The notes: generated from the letters alone by a model not told the origin. Shown: positions 1 through 11,189, counted from the stretch's first letter. The stretch is DNA of 11,567 bases from an uncultured Actinomycetes bacterium (GCA_903930195.1 CAIYXH010000051.1:1-11567), one strand, 5' to 3'. Made by a program: numbers and translations.

Positions 1-2
1 CC

Positions 3-110
3 GCCTCCGTCGAGCGCGACCACGACGACCGGACGATCTTCGAGCAGCACAGCTTCGAGCCGGTCGCCGAGGAGGGGACCGCCGTCACTCTTCTCCGACG
101 CTTCGCATGA
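3..110 (+). CDS. C-terminal end of an unidentified protein (partial, 5' cut)
   Basis: The frame starting at base 3 is open from the window edge to TGA at 108-110, giving 35 residues that end in LLRRFA. Third codon positions are almost all G or C, like the real genes nearby, so this is very likely the tail of a gene that begins outside the window. The visible part is acidic in the middle (ERDHDD, EPVAEE) and shows no motif that allows a family call. The next gene on the same strand starts 43 bp downstream, so co-transcription is possible. However, the spacer contains a short repeat and promoter-like bases that could give the next gene its own start. Confidence 0.55.
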   Translation, partial: ASVERDHDDRTIFEQHSFEPVAEEGTAVTLLRRFA

Positions 111-114
111 CCCT

Positions 115-146
115 CAGACTTCGTTAAGACTTTTCCGTCTGAATAG
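115..146 (+). promoter_or_regulatory. Repeat-bearing upstream region of the propeller gene
   Basis: In the 43-bp spacer, AGACTT occurs at 116-121 and again at 127-132, an 11-bp repeat period (one helical turn). The flanks CAGAC (115-119) and GTCTG (137-141) form an inverted repeat. The stretch is AT-rich for this genome. Helically phased direct repeats are typical of response-regulator half-sites, and GAATAG at 141-146 could be a weak -10. This is inference from pattern only; no regulator can be named. Confidence 0.2.
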
Positions 147-153
147 AGCCCGG

Positions 154-711
154 ATGCGGGCACGAGGGCGTGGTCGGTGGCTGGCTTGTCTGGCGGTACT
201 TGCCTGTAGCGGGGGGACGGCAGCGCATGCGATGACGACGCCGTCGTGGACGACCTACGGGGGCTCGCCCGAACGTCTGGGCGCCGCGGAGACGGAGTCG
301 GCTTCCCTCCAGCGCGCATTCGTCCTGCCGTTGAGCGGCACGGTCACCGGGCAGGTGCTCTCCTCGGGCGGCCTCTTCTACGCAGCCACGAACGCCGGTG
401 AGATCGTCGCGTTCGACGCCGACGGGACGGTGCTCTGGCGCGACGACGTCGGCCAGCTCGCGCACACCTGCGTCCAGCTGAACGGGTACGGGCTCGTGGG
501 CACCGGCGTGATCGACCAGGCAGCCGGGATCCTCTACGTCGCGGACGCGTTCGGGCGTCTGCACGCCCTCGCCCTTGCGACCGGAGCCGAGGAGCCGGGC
601 TGGCCCGTGCGGATGTTCACGGACTACCGGCGCGAGCTCAACTGGGGCGCGCTCGCGCTCGCCGACGGCTCGGTCTACGTGCCGACGGCCTCGTACTGCG
701 CCAGCCGCTGA
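154..711 (+). CDS. Secreted PQQ-like beta-propeller protein, N-terminal fragment (frameshifted)
   Basis: This is the first 185 codons of a split gene that continues in another frame to 2201. Residues 1-26 look like a signal peptide: an Arg-rich start (RARGRGR), a hydrophobic core (LACLAVLA) and a possible cleavage site after AHA. A Cys within the core leaves lipoprotein attachment conceivable, but the lipobox is imperfect. PQQ-like blade strands follow, for example GLFYAATNAGEIVAFDADG with a trailing LW, then GILYVADAFGRLHALALATG and GSVYVPTAS. These are WD40/PQQ-type repeats that need not bind PQQ. The protein is probably exported; its function is unknown. The reading runs into TGA at 709-711 directly after a plausible blade strand, while homologous-looking propeller sequence resumes at once in the frame one base back. 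That marks either a sequencing or assembly deletion or a real inactivating mutation. The ATG start has no strong Shine-Dalgarno site. Confidence 0.7.
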   Translation: MRARGRGRWLACLAVLACSGGTAAHAMTTPSWTTYGGSPERLGAAETESASLQRAFVLPLSGTVTGQVLSSGGLFYAATNAGEIVAFDADGTVLWRDDVGQLAHTCVQLNGYGLVGTGVIDQAAGILYVADAFGRLHALALATGAEEPGWPVRMFTDYRRELNWGALALADGSVYVPTASYCASR

Positions 712-818
712 CCCAGGGGGGCATCCTCCGCGTCGACACCGCCTCACGCGCGGTCACGCGCTGGACGTCGGTCTCGCTCACCCAGGGCGGTGGCGGGGGC
801 CCGTGGGGCTGGGGCGGC

Positions 819-2201
819 GTGGCCTACGACCCTACCCGCGACGCGCTCTTCGTCGGCACCTCCGGCGCCTTCTCCGGCGGCACGAACGTCGGCGACGCGT
901 GGACGGAGACTGCGGGCTACGGCGACCGCATGGTCGAGCTCGATCCGAGCCTCGACGTCGTCGACTCGCAACATCCCGCCGACATCCCCGACCACATGGA
1001 TCTGGATCTCGTGGGCTCGCCGCTGGTGATCGACGACTCGCCCTGCGGCTCCCTGCTCGTCCAAGTCGACAAGGACGACACCGTCTACGCCTGGAACGCC
1101 GACGACATCTCCGCCGGACCTGTCTGGGAGGTACCGCTCCAGACCTACGACGTCCACGACCCGTTCCTGACGAACCTCGCCTGGTCGGCGTCGCAGTCGG
1201 CGCTCGTCGCCGTCTCGGGAACGCAGGTGGTGCGGATCTCCCTCGCCGGCTGCAGCGCCTCGGTCGGCTGGGCCGACCAGCTCGGCACGGCGACCGAGAA
1301 CGGCTCCCCGACGATCTCCGGCGGCACCGCCTGGTTCGCCGTCAACGGCGCGGACCTGCTCGTCGGCTACGACCTCGAGATCGGCAAGCGCGTCTTCGCC
1401 GCGCCGCTCGACGGCACGACCGTCGAGGCGCCGACGATCGTCGGCAACCGCCTCGTCGTCGGCACGTTCGCCGGCGTCGTCGACGGCTTCTCGTTCGGCA
1501 AGCCGGGGATCACGACGACGGCGTCGGAGCCGCCGGTCAGCACGGTCGTCGCGACGAGTTGGTCGGGGACGAAGCTCGGCTGGCAGAGCCGCGCCGACGG
1601 CGTCTACGCGACGACGAACGGCGGCAAGAGCTGGGCGGAGATCTACAGCGGCCCCGCCCGCGCGGTGCTGCGGCTCTCGAAGACGGCCGGGGTGATTTCC
1701 ACGGGCTTCGCGCCGGGCAGCTGCATGTGCGCGACGAAGCAGCTCTACACGGTCGACAGCGGCAAGACGTGGCATGAGACGAAGACGCTCGGCAGCTCGT
1801 TCCTCGCGGCCGGCGGCCACGTCTACTTCTGGGAGGGCGCGTCGCTCCACCTGCTCGGCGCGCTCCCGAAGACCGGGACGGCGCGGCTCGCCTCCACCGA
1901 ACTCGCGACCGCCACGGGCGGGGCGGTTGTCGGCGCCGTCGCGAGCGACGGCCACCTCGTCGCGGCGGTCTCGAGCCGGGTGAACGGCCAGGGCTACGAC
2001 ACGCAGCCACGGGTGATCGTCGCCTCGGGCTCCTCCACGCAGACGCTGACGCTGCCCGCGCAGACCGGGCGGCCGCTGCTCACCGGCATCTCGGCGAAGG
2101 GCTCGACCGTCACCGTCACGGCCACGGACTTCACCGTCGAGCCGGCGCAGACCGTCACCTGGGTCTCGACCGATGGCGGTGAGACCTGGGCGGTCGGTTA
2201 G
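819..2201 (+). CDS. PQQ-like / BNR-repeat propeller protein, C-terminal fragment (frameshifted)
   Basis: This is the continuation of the gene that starts at 154. The frame is open and coding-like from about 700 (reading QPLTQGGILRVD before the GTG at 819), so 819 is only the first start codon in frame, not a believable true start. PQQ-like blades continue (VDKDDTVYAWNADD; GTAWFAVNGADLLVGYDLE; NRLVVGTFAGVVDGFSFG). From about 1530 the character changes to BNR/Asp-box blades: VYATTNGGKSWAEI, LYTVDSGKTWHE and, at the very C-terminus, VSTDGGETWAVG. These match the S/T-x-D/N-x-G-x-T/S-W Asp-box pattern found in sialidases, Vps10 and photosystem-assembly YCF48-like proteins. No sialidase catalytic residues can be assigned. 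Joined, the protein would be roughly 680 residues with two propeller types. The stop TAG overlaps the convergent stop of the next gene. Confidence 0.7.
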   Translation: MAYDPTRDALFVGTSGAFSGGTNVGDAWTETAGYGDRMVELDPSLDVVDSQHPADIPDHMDLDLVGSPLVIDDSPCGSLLVQVDKDDTVYAWNADDISAGPVWEVPLQTYDVHDPFLTNLAWSASQSALVAVSGTQVVRISLAGCSASVGWADQLGTATENGSPTISGGTAWFAVNGADLLVGYDLEIGKRVFAAPLDGTTVEAPTIVGNRLVVGTFAGVVDGFSFGKPGITTTASEPPVSTVVATSWSGTKLGWQSRADGVYATTNGGKSWAEIYSGPARAVLRLSKTAGVISTGFAPGSCMCATKQLYTVDSGKTWHETKTLGSSFLAAGGHVYFWEGASLHLLGALPKTGTARLASTELATATGGAVVGAVASDGHLVAAVSSRVNGQGYDTQPRVIVASGSSTQTLTLPAQTGRPLLTGISAKGSTVTVTATDFTVEPAQTVTWVSTDGGETWAVG

Positions 2202-3088
2202 ACGCGCCAGTCGGCGGGGTTCGGAAGCGGCGTGAGCCGCGGAACCAGCTCGTCGCGCAGGCCCTCGAAGTCGGGCGGGAGCGACAGGTGCTCGCCGAGC
2301 GTCTCGAGGGGCTCGTCCGAGGTGAAGCCCGGGCCCAGCGTGGCGATCTCGAAGAGCACGCCGCTCGGCTCGCGGAAGTAGATCGAGCGGAAGTAGAAGC
2401 GGTCGATGATCGGCGTCGGGCGTCCCCCGGCGGCGGCGACCTTCTCGCGCCAGCCCTCGTGTGCCTCGAGCGGGCAGGCCCAGGCGACGTGATGCACCGT
2501 CCCGGCGCCCGGCAGGCCGCGCTCCTCGGGCGGTGCGTCGTAGACGTAGAAGCCGCCGCGGTGCTGCCCTCTGGCTTCCCAGCCGGGGCTGAACTCCAGC
2601 GCCTCGAGGAACGGCGCGCTCCGCTCGGGGCCGGACGCGTACGCCCGCACGCCCGCGAAGCCACGCAGGGCGTGCTCCGGGGGGATGGCGCGCTGCTCGG
2701 CGACGAGCGGCTCGTCGGAGGAGGTGTCGACGATCAGCTCCAGGCAGAGCCCGTCGGGGTCGCGGATCAGCGTCGACGTCTCGGTGCGTCGTCCGTCGGC
2801 GCGGTCGGCCCAGAAGTCGAGCGCCGCCTCCGAGGCGACGCGGAAGACCACGCGATGCACCATCCCGTCGCCGGCGCGTCCCGGCGGCGAGCCCGGATAT
2901 TCGAAGAAGGTGATGTCTGCGCCGGCCGAGCCGCGCTCGTCGGCGTAGAAGAGGTGGTAGACAGTCGGGTCGTCCTGGTTGACCGTCTTCTTCACGAGCC
3001 GGAGCCCGAGCGTCCCCGCGTAGAACTCCACGTTCCGCGGCGCGTTGCCCGTAATCGCCGTGACGTGGTGCACTCCCTCGAGCCCCAT
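2198..3088 (-). CDS. VOC-family ring-cleaving dioxygenase (MhqO/MhqA-like)
   Basis: The 296-residue protein has two tandem vicinal-oxygen-chelate (glyoxalase/bleomycin-resistance) modules, the usual length for the ring-cleaving dioxygenase group that includes Bacillus MhqO. The N-terminal module opens with GVHHVTAITGNAPRNVEFY (His7/His8) and contains DPDGLCLELIVD (Glu117 region). The second opens with GTVHHVAWA (His199/His200) and ends with GVLFEIATLGPG (Glu247). The His and Glu residues are the expected metal ligands. Family members act on hydroquinones or catechols with Fe(II) or Mn(II), and Bacillus relatives are induced by quinones; the substrate here is unknown. The ATG start puts the first VOC strand at the extreme N-terminus, as in relatives. 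TACCGT, a TANNNT -10 candidate, lies 8 nt before the ATG, with no clear Shine-Dalgarno site. The stop overlaps the propeller gene's stop by 3 bases (TTAG, 2198-2201), so the two genes converge without room for a terminator. Confidence 0.9.
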   Translation of the reverse strand: MGLEGVHHVTAITGNAPRNVEFYAGTLGLRLVKKTVNQDDPTVYHLFYADERGSAGADITFFEYPGSPPGRAGDGMVHRVVFRVASEAALDFWADRADGRRTETSTLIRDPDGLCLELIVDTSSDEPLVAEQRAIPPEHALRGFAGVRAYASGPERSAPFLEALEFSPGWEARGQHRGGFYVYDAPPEERGLPGAGTVHHVAWACPLEAHEGWREKVAAAGGRPTPIIDRFYFRSIYFREPSGVLFEIATLGPGFTSDEPLETLGEHLSLPPDFEGLRDELVPRLTPLPNPADWRV

Positions 3089-3096
3089 CGCCGGGA

Positions 3097-3102
3097 ACGG
3101 TA
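3097..3102 (-). promoter_or_regulatory. -10 candidate for the VOC dioxygenase gene
   Basis: The minus strand reads TACCGT, matching TANNNT, 8 nt before the ATG at 3088. That spacing would give a leaderless or very short-leader mRNA, and no Shine-Dalgarno sequence is seen. No good -35 lies at the normal distance, so the call is tentative. Confidence 0.3.
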
Positions 3103-3123
3103 CGTGAGTGAGCCCGGCAACGC

Positions 3124-3129
3124 TACGAT
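3124..3129 (+). promoter_or_regulatory. -10 candidate for lpdA
   Basis: TACGAT matches TATAAT at 4 of 6 positions. A start about 7 nt downstream would fall at 3136-3137, giving lpdA a leader of about 15 nt that contains the GAGGGTGGG ribosome binding site. No convincing -35 is visible. The site lies in the 62-bp divergent spacer shared with the dioxygenase gene. Confidence 0.35.
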
Positions 3130-3136
3130 CGGCCGG

Positions 3137-3154
3137 ATGAGGGTGGGCGCATGA
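3137..3154 (+). other. Five-codon mini-ORF overlapping the lpdA start
   Basis: ATG AGG GTG GGC GCA TGA begins 7 nt after the TACGAT -10 candidate and ends in an ATGA overlap with the lpdA ATG at 3151. It also contains the lpdA Shine-Dalgarno sequence. It could be a translated leader coupled to lpdA, or simply a chance ATG inside the ribosome binding site. The sequence alone cannot decide. Confidence 0.2.
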
Positions 3155-4551
3155 GGTGCGACGTTGCCGTGCTCGGCGGCGGGCCCGGTGGGTACACCGC
3201 CGCGATCCGCGCCGCGCAGCTCGGGGCCAAGGTCATCTGTGTCGAGAAGGAGCCGGCGCTCGGCGGCACCTGCCTGCGCGTCGGGTGCATCCCGACGAAG
3301 GCTTGGGTGCAGACGGCGCACTTCCTGCACCAGGCGCGTGACTCGTATCCCAAGCTCGGCGTCGCGATCGGCGAGCCGTCGCTCGACTTCGGCAAGGCGA
3401 ACGAGTGGAAGAGCTCGGTGGTCAACCAGATGACCGGCGGCATCGCCTCGCTGTTCAAGGCGAACGGCGTCGAGTGGGCCAAGGGGCTCGGCCGTTTCAG
3501 CGGCCCCAACACGATCTCGGTCGAAGGTGGCGAGGAGATCGAGTTCACGAGCGCGGTCGTCGCGACGGGCTCGTTCCCGATGGCGCCGCCGATCCCCGGC
3601 CTCGACTCGCCGCGCTGCGTCGACTCGACCGGCCTCCTTGCGCAGACGGAGGTTCCGCGCCGACTCGTCGTGCTGGGCGGCGGGATCATCGGCTCCGAGT
3701 TCGCCTCGATCTTCCAGACGTTCGGCAGCGAGGTCACGATCATCGAGATGCTCGACCGCCTGATCCCGGCCGAGGACGCCGACGCGGCCAAGGAGCTCGC
3801 GCGCCAGTACGGCAAGCGCGGCATCGGCCTGCAGCTCGGCAAGCAGTGCACGAAGGTCGAGGACACGGGCTCCGGCCTCGTCGTCCACTTCGGCGAGGGC
3901 GAGACGGTCGAGGCCGACCTGATGCTCGTCGCCGTCGGCCGCGCGCCGCTCGTCGAGGGCATCGGGCTCGACGCCGCGGGTGTCTCGTTCGACCGCCGCA
4001 GCGGCATCGCGACCGACGAGCGCCGCCGCACCTCCGTCCCGCACATCTATGCGGTCGGCGACTGCGCCGGCTACTGGCAGCTCGCGCACACCGCCTTCCG
4101 GGAGGGCGAGGTGGCCGCCGAGAACGCCTGTGGCCACGACGCCGTCATGGAGGAGCGCGCGGTGCCGCGGCCGATCTACACCCATCCCGAGGTCGCCGGC
4201 GTCGGTCTCACCGAGGCGCAGGCGCGCGAGCAGCACGGCGACGCCGTCGCGGTCGGCATGTTCCCGTGGGTCGCGAACGCGCGCGCGGTGATGCAGAACG
4301 AGACGACCGGCTGGGTGAAGTCGATCCACGAGACCCACTACGGCGAGCTGCTCGGGCTCGTGATCGTCGGTCCGCACGCGACCGACCTGATCGAGGCCGG
4401 CGTCGTTGCGCTCGACGCCGAGGCGACGGTCGAGACGGTCGCCGACGGCATGACCGCGCATCCGACCCTCTCCGAGGGCATCAAGGAGGCCGGGCTCGTC
4501 GCGCTCGGCCGCGCGATCCACCTCCCGAACAAGAAGAAGCGCACCTCTTAG
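3151..4551 (+). CDS. lpdA: Dihydrolipoamide dehydrogenase (E3)
   Basis: This FAD flavoenzyme reoxidises dihydrolipoyl groups of 2-oxo-acid dehydrogenase complexes or the glycine cleavage system, passing electrons to NAD+. The 466 residues match the usual length. Visible motifs: FAD-binding GGGPGG (9-14); redox disulfide in GGTCLRVGCIPTK (Cys41, Cys46; most relatives have Asn where Arg43 stands); NAD-binding GGGIIG (176-181); second FAD motif YAVGD (300-304); catalytic pair in HPTLSE (His437, Glu442), contributed by the dimer partner. The His-x4-Glu signature and the CysX4Cys site favour lipoamide dehydrogenase over mycothione or mercuric reductase. ATG 3151 follows the Shine-Dalgarno GAGGGTGGG at 6-nt spacing. 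The gene stands alone, with no E1 or E2 subunit nearby, so it probably serves complexes encoded elsewhere. It ends KKKRTS and is followed by a hairpin-rich gap. Confidence 0.93.
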   Translation: MRCDVAVLGGGPGGYTAAIRAAQLGAKVICVEKEPALGGTCLRVGCIPTKAWVQTAHFLHQARDSYPKLGVAIGEPSLDFGKANEWKSSVVNQMTGGIASLFKANGVEWAKGLGRFSGPNTISVEGGEEIEFTSAVVATGSFPMAPPIPGLDSPRCVDSTGLLAQTEVPRRLVVLGGGIIGSEFASIFQTFGSEVTIIEMLDRLIPAEDADAAKELARQYGKRGIGLQLGKQCTKVEDTGSGLVVHFGEGETVEADLMLVAVGRAPLVEGIGLDAAGVSFDRRSGIATDERRRTSVPHIYAVGDCAGYWQLAHTAFREGEVAAENACGHDAVMEERAVPRPIYTHPEVAGVGLTEAQAREQHGDAVAVGMFPWVANARAVMQNETTGWVKSIHETHYGELLGLVIVGPHATDLIEAGVVALDAEATVETVADGMTAHPTLSEGIKEAGLVALGRAIHLPNKKKRTS

Positions 4552-4561
4552 AAAGAATTTT

Positions 4562-4590
4562 CGCGGCCGCGCAAGTTTTCCGCGGCTGCG
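4562..4590 (+). other. GC-rich hairpin just after lpdA
   Basis: CGCGGCCGCG (4562-4571) pairs with CGCGGCTGCG (4581-4590) over 10 bp with one G-U wobble, around a 9-nt loop (CAAGTTTTC). It starts 11 nt after the lpdA stop. It is followed by GCGTCTCCTCTTA, pyrimidine-rich but without a U-run, so it may be a U-poor terminator or a 3'-end stabiliser for the lpdA mRNA. Confidence 0.5.
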
Positions 4591-4604
4591 GCGTCTCCTC
4601 TTAG

Positions 4605-4655
4605 TGGACGTGCCCTCGTCCAGTCCGGAATTGCGCCCGCCCGCCGATTCCGGAC
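4605..4655 (+). other. Two abutting hairpins upstream of the terminator (structured RNA candidate)
   Basis: The first stem is TGGACG (4605-4610) with CGTCCA (4617-4622), 6 bp around a 6-nt loop. The second begins at the very next base: GTCCGGAAT (4623-4631) with ATTCCGGAC (4647-4655), 9 bp perfect around a 15-nt loop. Both sit directly upstream of an intrinsic terminator. The run of stems ending in a terminator could be a long lpdA 3' UTR or the body of a small RNA. No known RNA family is recognised and no promoter is convincing. Confidence 0.35.
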
Positions 4656-4664
4656 GATCTCCCT

Positions 4665-4702
4665 GGAAGGCCGCTCCCGCCGCAGAGAGCGGCCTTCCTT
4701 TT
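4665..4702 (+). terminator. Intrinsic terminator downstream of lpdA
   Basis: GGAAGGCCGCTC (4665-4676) and GAGCGGCCTTCC (4687-4698) form a perfect 12-bp stem with a 10-nt loop, followed at once by TTTT (4699-4702). The T-run is on the plus-strand side only, so it ends plus-strand transcription. It lies 114 bp after the lpdA stop, unusually far for a simple operon terminator. Confidence 0.85.
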
Positions 4703-4743
4703 GGTCCCGCTCGCTCGTGCCCTTGGGCGCGGCGAGCGGGACC
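4703..4743 (-). terminator. Large hairpin, possible gltD terminator without a U-tract
   Basis: GGTCCCGCTCGC (4703-4714) and GCGAGCGGGACC (4732-4743) make a perfect 12-bp stem around a 17-nt loop that itself holds GCCC/GGGC. It abuts the T-run of the lpdA terminator. It lies about 57 bp past the gltD stop, but the minus strand has no U-run after it. U-poor hairpin terminators are described in actinobacteria. The strand assignment is inferred from gene context. Confidence 0.45.
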
Positions 4744-4765
4744 GGGAGTCTGCGCTGCTCTCGTA

Positions 4766-4789
4766 GGGACAGGGCTTCGGCCCTGCCCC
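4766..4789 (-). other. Short hairpin right after gltD
   Basis: CAGGGC (4770-4775) and GCCCTG (4780-4785) enclose TTCG, read as CGAA on the minus strand. Three outer G-C pairs (4766-4768 with 4787-4789) extend the stem past one mismatch. It begins 11 nt beyond the gltD stop on the minus strand and may contribute to termination or protect the 3' end. No U-run follows. Confidence 0.35.
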
Positions 4790-4800
4790 GGTTTCGAGGC

Positions 4801-6203
<1,403 letters not shown>

Positions 6204-6204
<1 letters not shown>

Positions 6205-6359
6205 CAGGCCAACGCCCCGTCCAGACCAGTCCCGATGCCAGTCATCGAAGCCGCCGCAAGGGCGCCACGCGCAAACGCAGCACGCAAGCCATCCGTCGCC
6301 GGCTTTCCGGACACTGTCCAGTGCCAGTCATTGGTTACGAGTGTGTAACAGCGGGTCAC
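6204..6359 (-). CDS. Possible 51-residue ORF between gltB and gltD (doubtful)
   Basis: The minus-strand frame from GTG at 6359 to TGA at 6206-6204 is open for 51 codons. It starts 11 nt after the gltB stop, with AAGG 7 nt ahead of the GTG, and its TGA shares a base with the gltD ATG (TGATG), a classic coupling arrangement. Against it, only about two thirds of third positions are G or C, well below neighbouring genes, and the peptide (VTRCYTLVTNDWHW at the start, Ala/Gly-rich at the end) is unlike any family I recognise. The position is suggestive but the coding signal is weak. It may be an untranslated spacer. Confidence 0.22.
6236..6331. repeat. 10-bp direct repeat in the gltB-gltD spacer
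   Basis: TGCCAGTCAT occurs at 6236-6245 and 6322-6331. Each copy also has GTCCAG just upstream on the plus strand (6219-6224 and 6316-6321 region), at different distances. The right copy is next to the odd palindrome GGACACTGTCC (6309-6319) and the inverted repeat GTTAC/GTAAC (6334-6338, 6345-6349). These could be leftovers of a small duplication or protein-binding sites. Confidence 0.4.
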
Positions 6360-6370
6360 GGAGGGGCCTT

Positions 6371-10957
<4,587 letters not shown>

Positions 10958-10963
10958 TGGAGA

Positions 10964-10988
10964 GAAACCGCCTTTCGGAGGTGGTTCC
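10964..10988 (-). promoter_or_regulatory. Hairpin covering the gltB ribosome binding site
   Basis: On the minus strand GGAACCACC (10988-10980) can pair with GGCGGTTTC (10972-10964) around a 7-nt loop, with one G-U pair and one A-C mismatch. The likely Shine-Dalgarno AAGGCGG (10974-10968) lies in the loop and 3' arm. Just upstream, CCCGCCG/CGGCGGG (11017-11011 with 10993-10987) forms another stem that shares two bases with it. This could limit gltB translation. No binding or antitermination signal is recognised. Confidence 0.3.
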
Positions 10989-11037
10989 CGCCGCGTCTTG
11001 GTGGCTAGCTCGGCGGGGCGGGGAAGCGATTCGCCGG

Positions 11038-11121
11038 CTAGCGGGTGGCCTTGATGCGCGCGTTCTTGAACGCGTCCGAAACGACGGGGTTCGACAGCTT
11101 GGTCGTCTCGCGCACAGGCAT
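11038..11121 (-). CDS. 27-residue small protein or leader peptide upstream of gltB
   Basis: ATG at 11121 opens 27 codons ending in TAG. The peptide starts MPVRETTKLSNP and ends FKNARIKATR. It is basic, with no membrane segment and no Cys. Of the 27 codons, 25 end in G or C, as in the real genes here. The same frame extended upstream to the next ATG (about 11184) has only about half G/C third positions, so coding character begins exactly at this ATG. A promoter-like TTGCGG-18-TATCCT sits upstream with the -10 ending 10 nt before the ATG, which implies a leaderless or nearly leaderless message. gltB starts 80 bp downstream on the same strand. There is no run of one amino acid codon, so classical attenuation is not indicated. 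I do not recognise the family. It may be a small protein or a translated leader controlling gltB. Confidence 0.5.
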   Translation of the reverse strand: MPVRETTKLSNPVVSDAFKNARIKATR

Positions 11122-11131
11122 TGCTTCAAAG

Positions 11132-11161
11132 AGGATAGGGACCCCAACGGGTAGACCGCAA
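11132..11161 (-). promoter_or_regulatory. Promoter for the small ORF and gltB
   Basis: The minus strand has TTGCGG (11161-11156), an 18-nt spacer and TATCCT (11137-11132), a fair sigma-70-type match. The predicted start near 11125 lies only a few bases before the ATG at 11121. No closer promoter for gltB is evident, so it probably drives both ORFs. Confidence 0.5.
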
Positions 11162-11172
11162 GTTGGAGTTCC
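11138..11172. promoter_or_regulatory. Imperfect dyad across the divergent -35 boxes (operator candidate)
   Basis: GGGACCCCAAC (11138-11148) and GTTGGAGTTCC (11162-11172) are inverted copies matching at 9 of 11 positions around a 13-bp centre. The dyad covers the -35 region of both divergent promoters. A dimeric regulator bound here could control gltB and the ferritin-like gene together. No known consensus is matched. Confidence 0.3.
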
Positions 11173-11189
11173 CCGCGAGTCCATAACAT
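11163..11189 (+). promoter_or_regulatory. Promoter candidate for the ferritin-like gene
   Basis: TTGGAG (11163-11168) and TAACAT (11184-11189, fits TANNNT) are separated by 15 nt, slightly short. TAACAT ends 7 nt before the ATG at 11197, the spacing typical of leaderless actinobacterial messages. The only SD-like bases (GAGG, 11191-11194) lie too close to the ATG to be used. Confidence 0.4.

Noticed and set aside
575..1777. 400-codon plus-strand frame within the propeller gene
   Set aside because: Its Arg-rich translation is a shadow frame. The PQQ and Asp-box motifs occur in the other two frames.
744..1955. 403-codon minus-strand frame opposite the propeller gene
   Set aside because: It is Arg/Ala/Asp-rich antisense shadow with no motifs.
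2992..4521. 509-codon minus-strand frame opposite lpdA
   Set aside because: It is antisense shadow; lpdA is supported by its disulfide, nucleotide-binding and His-Glu motifs.
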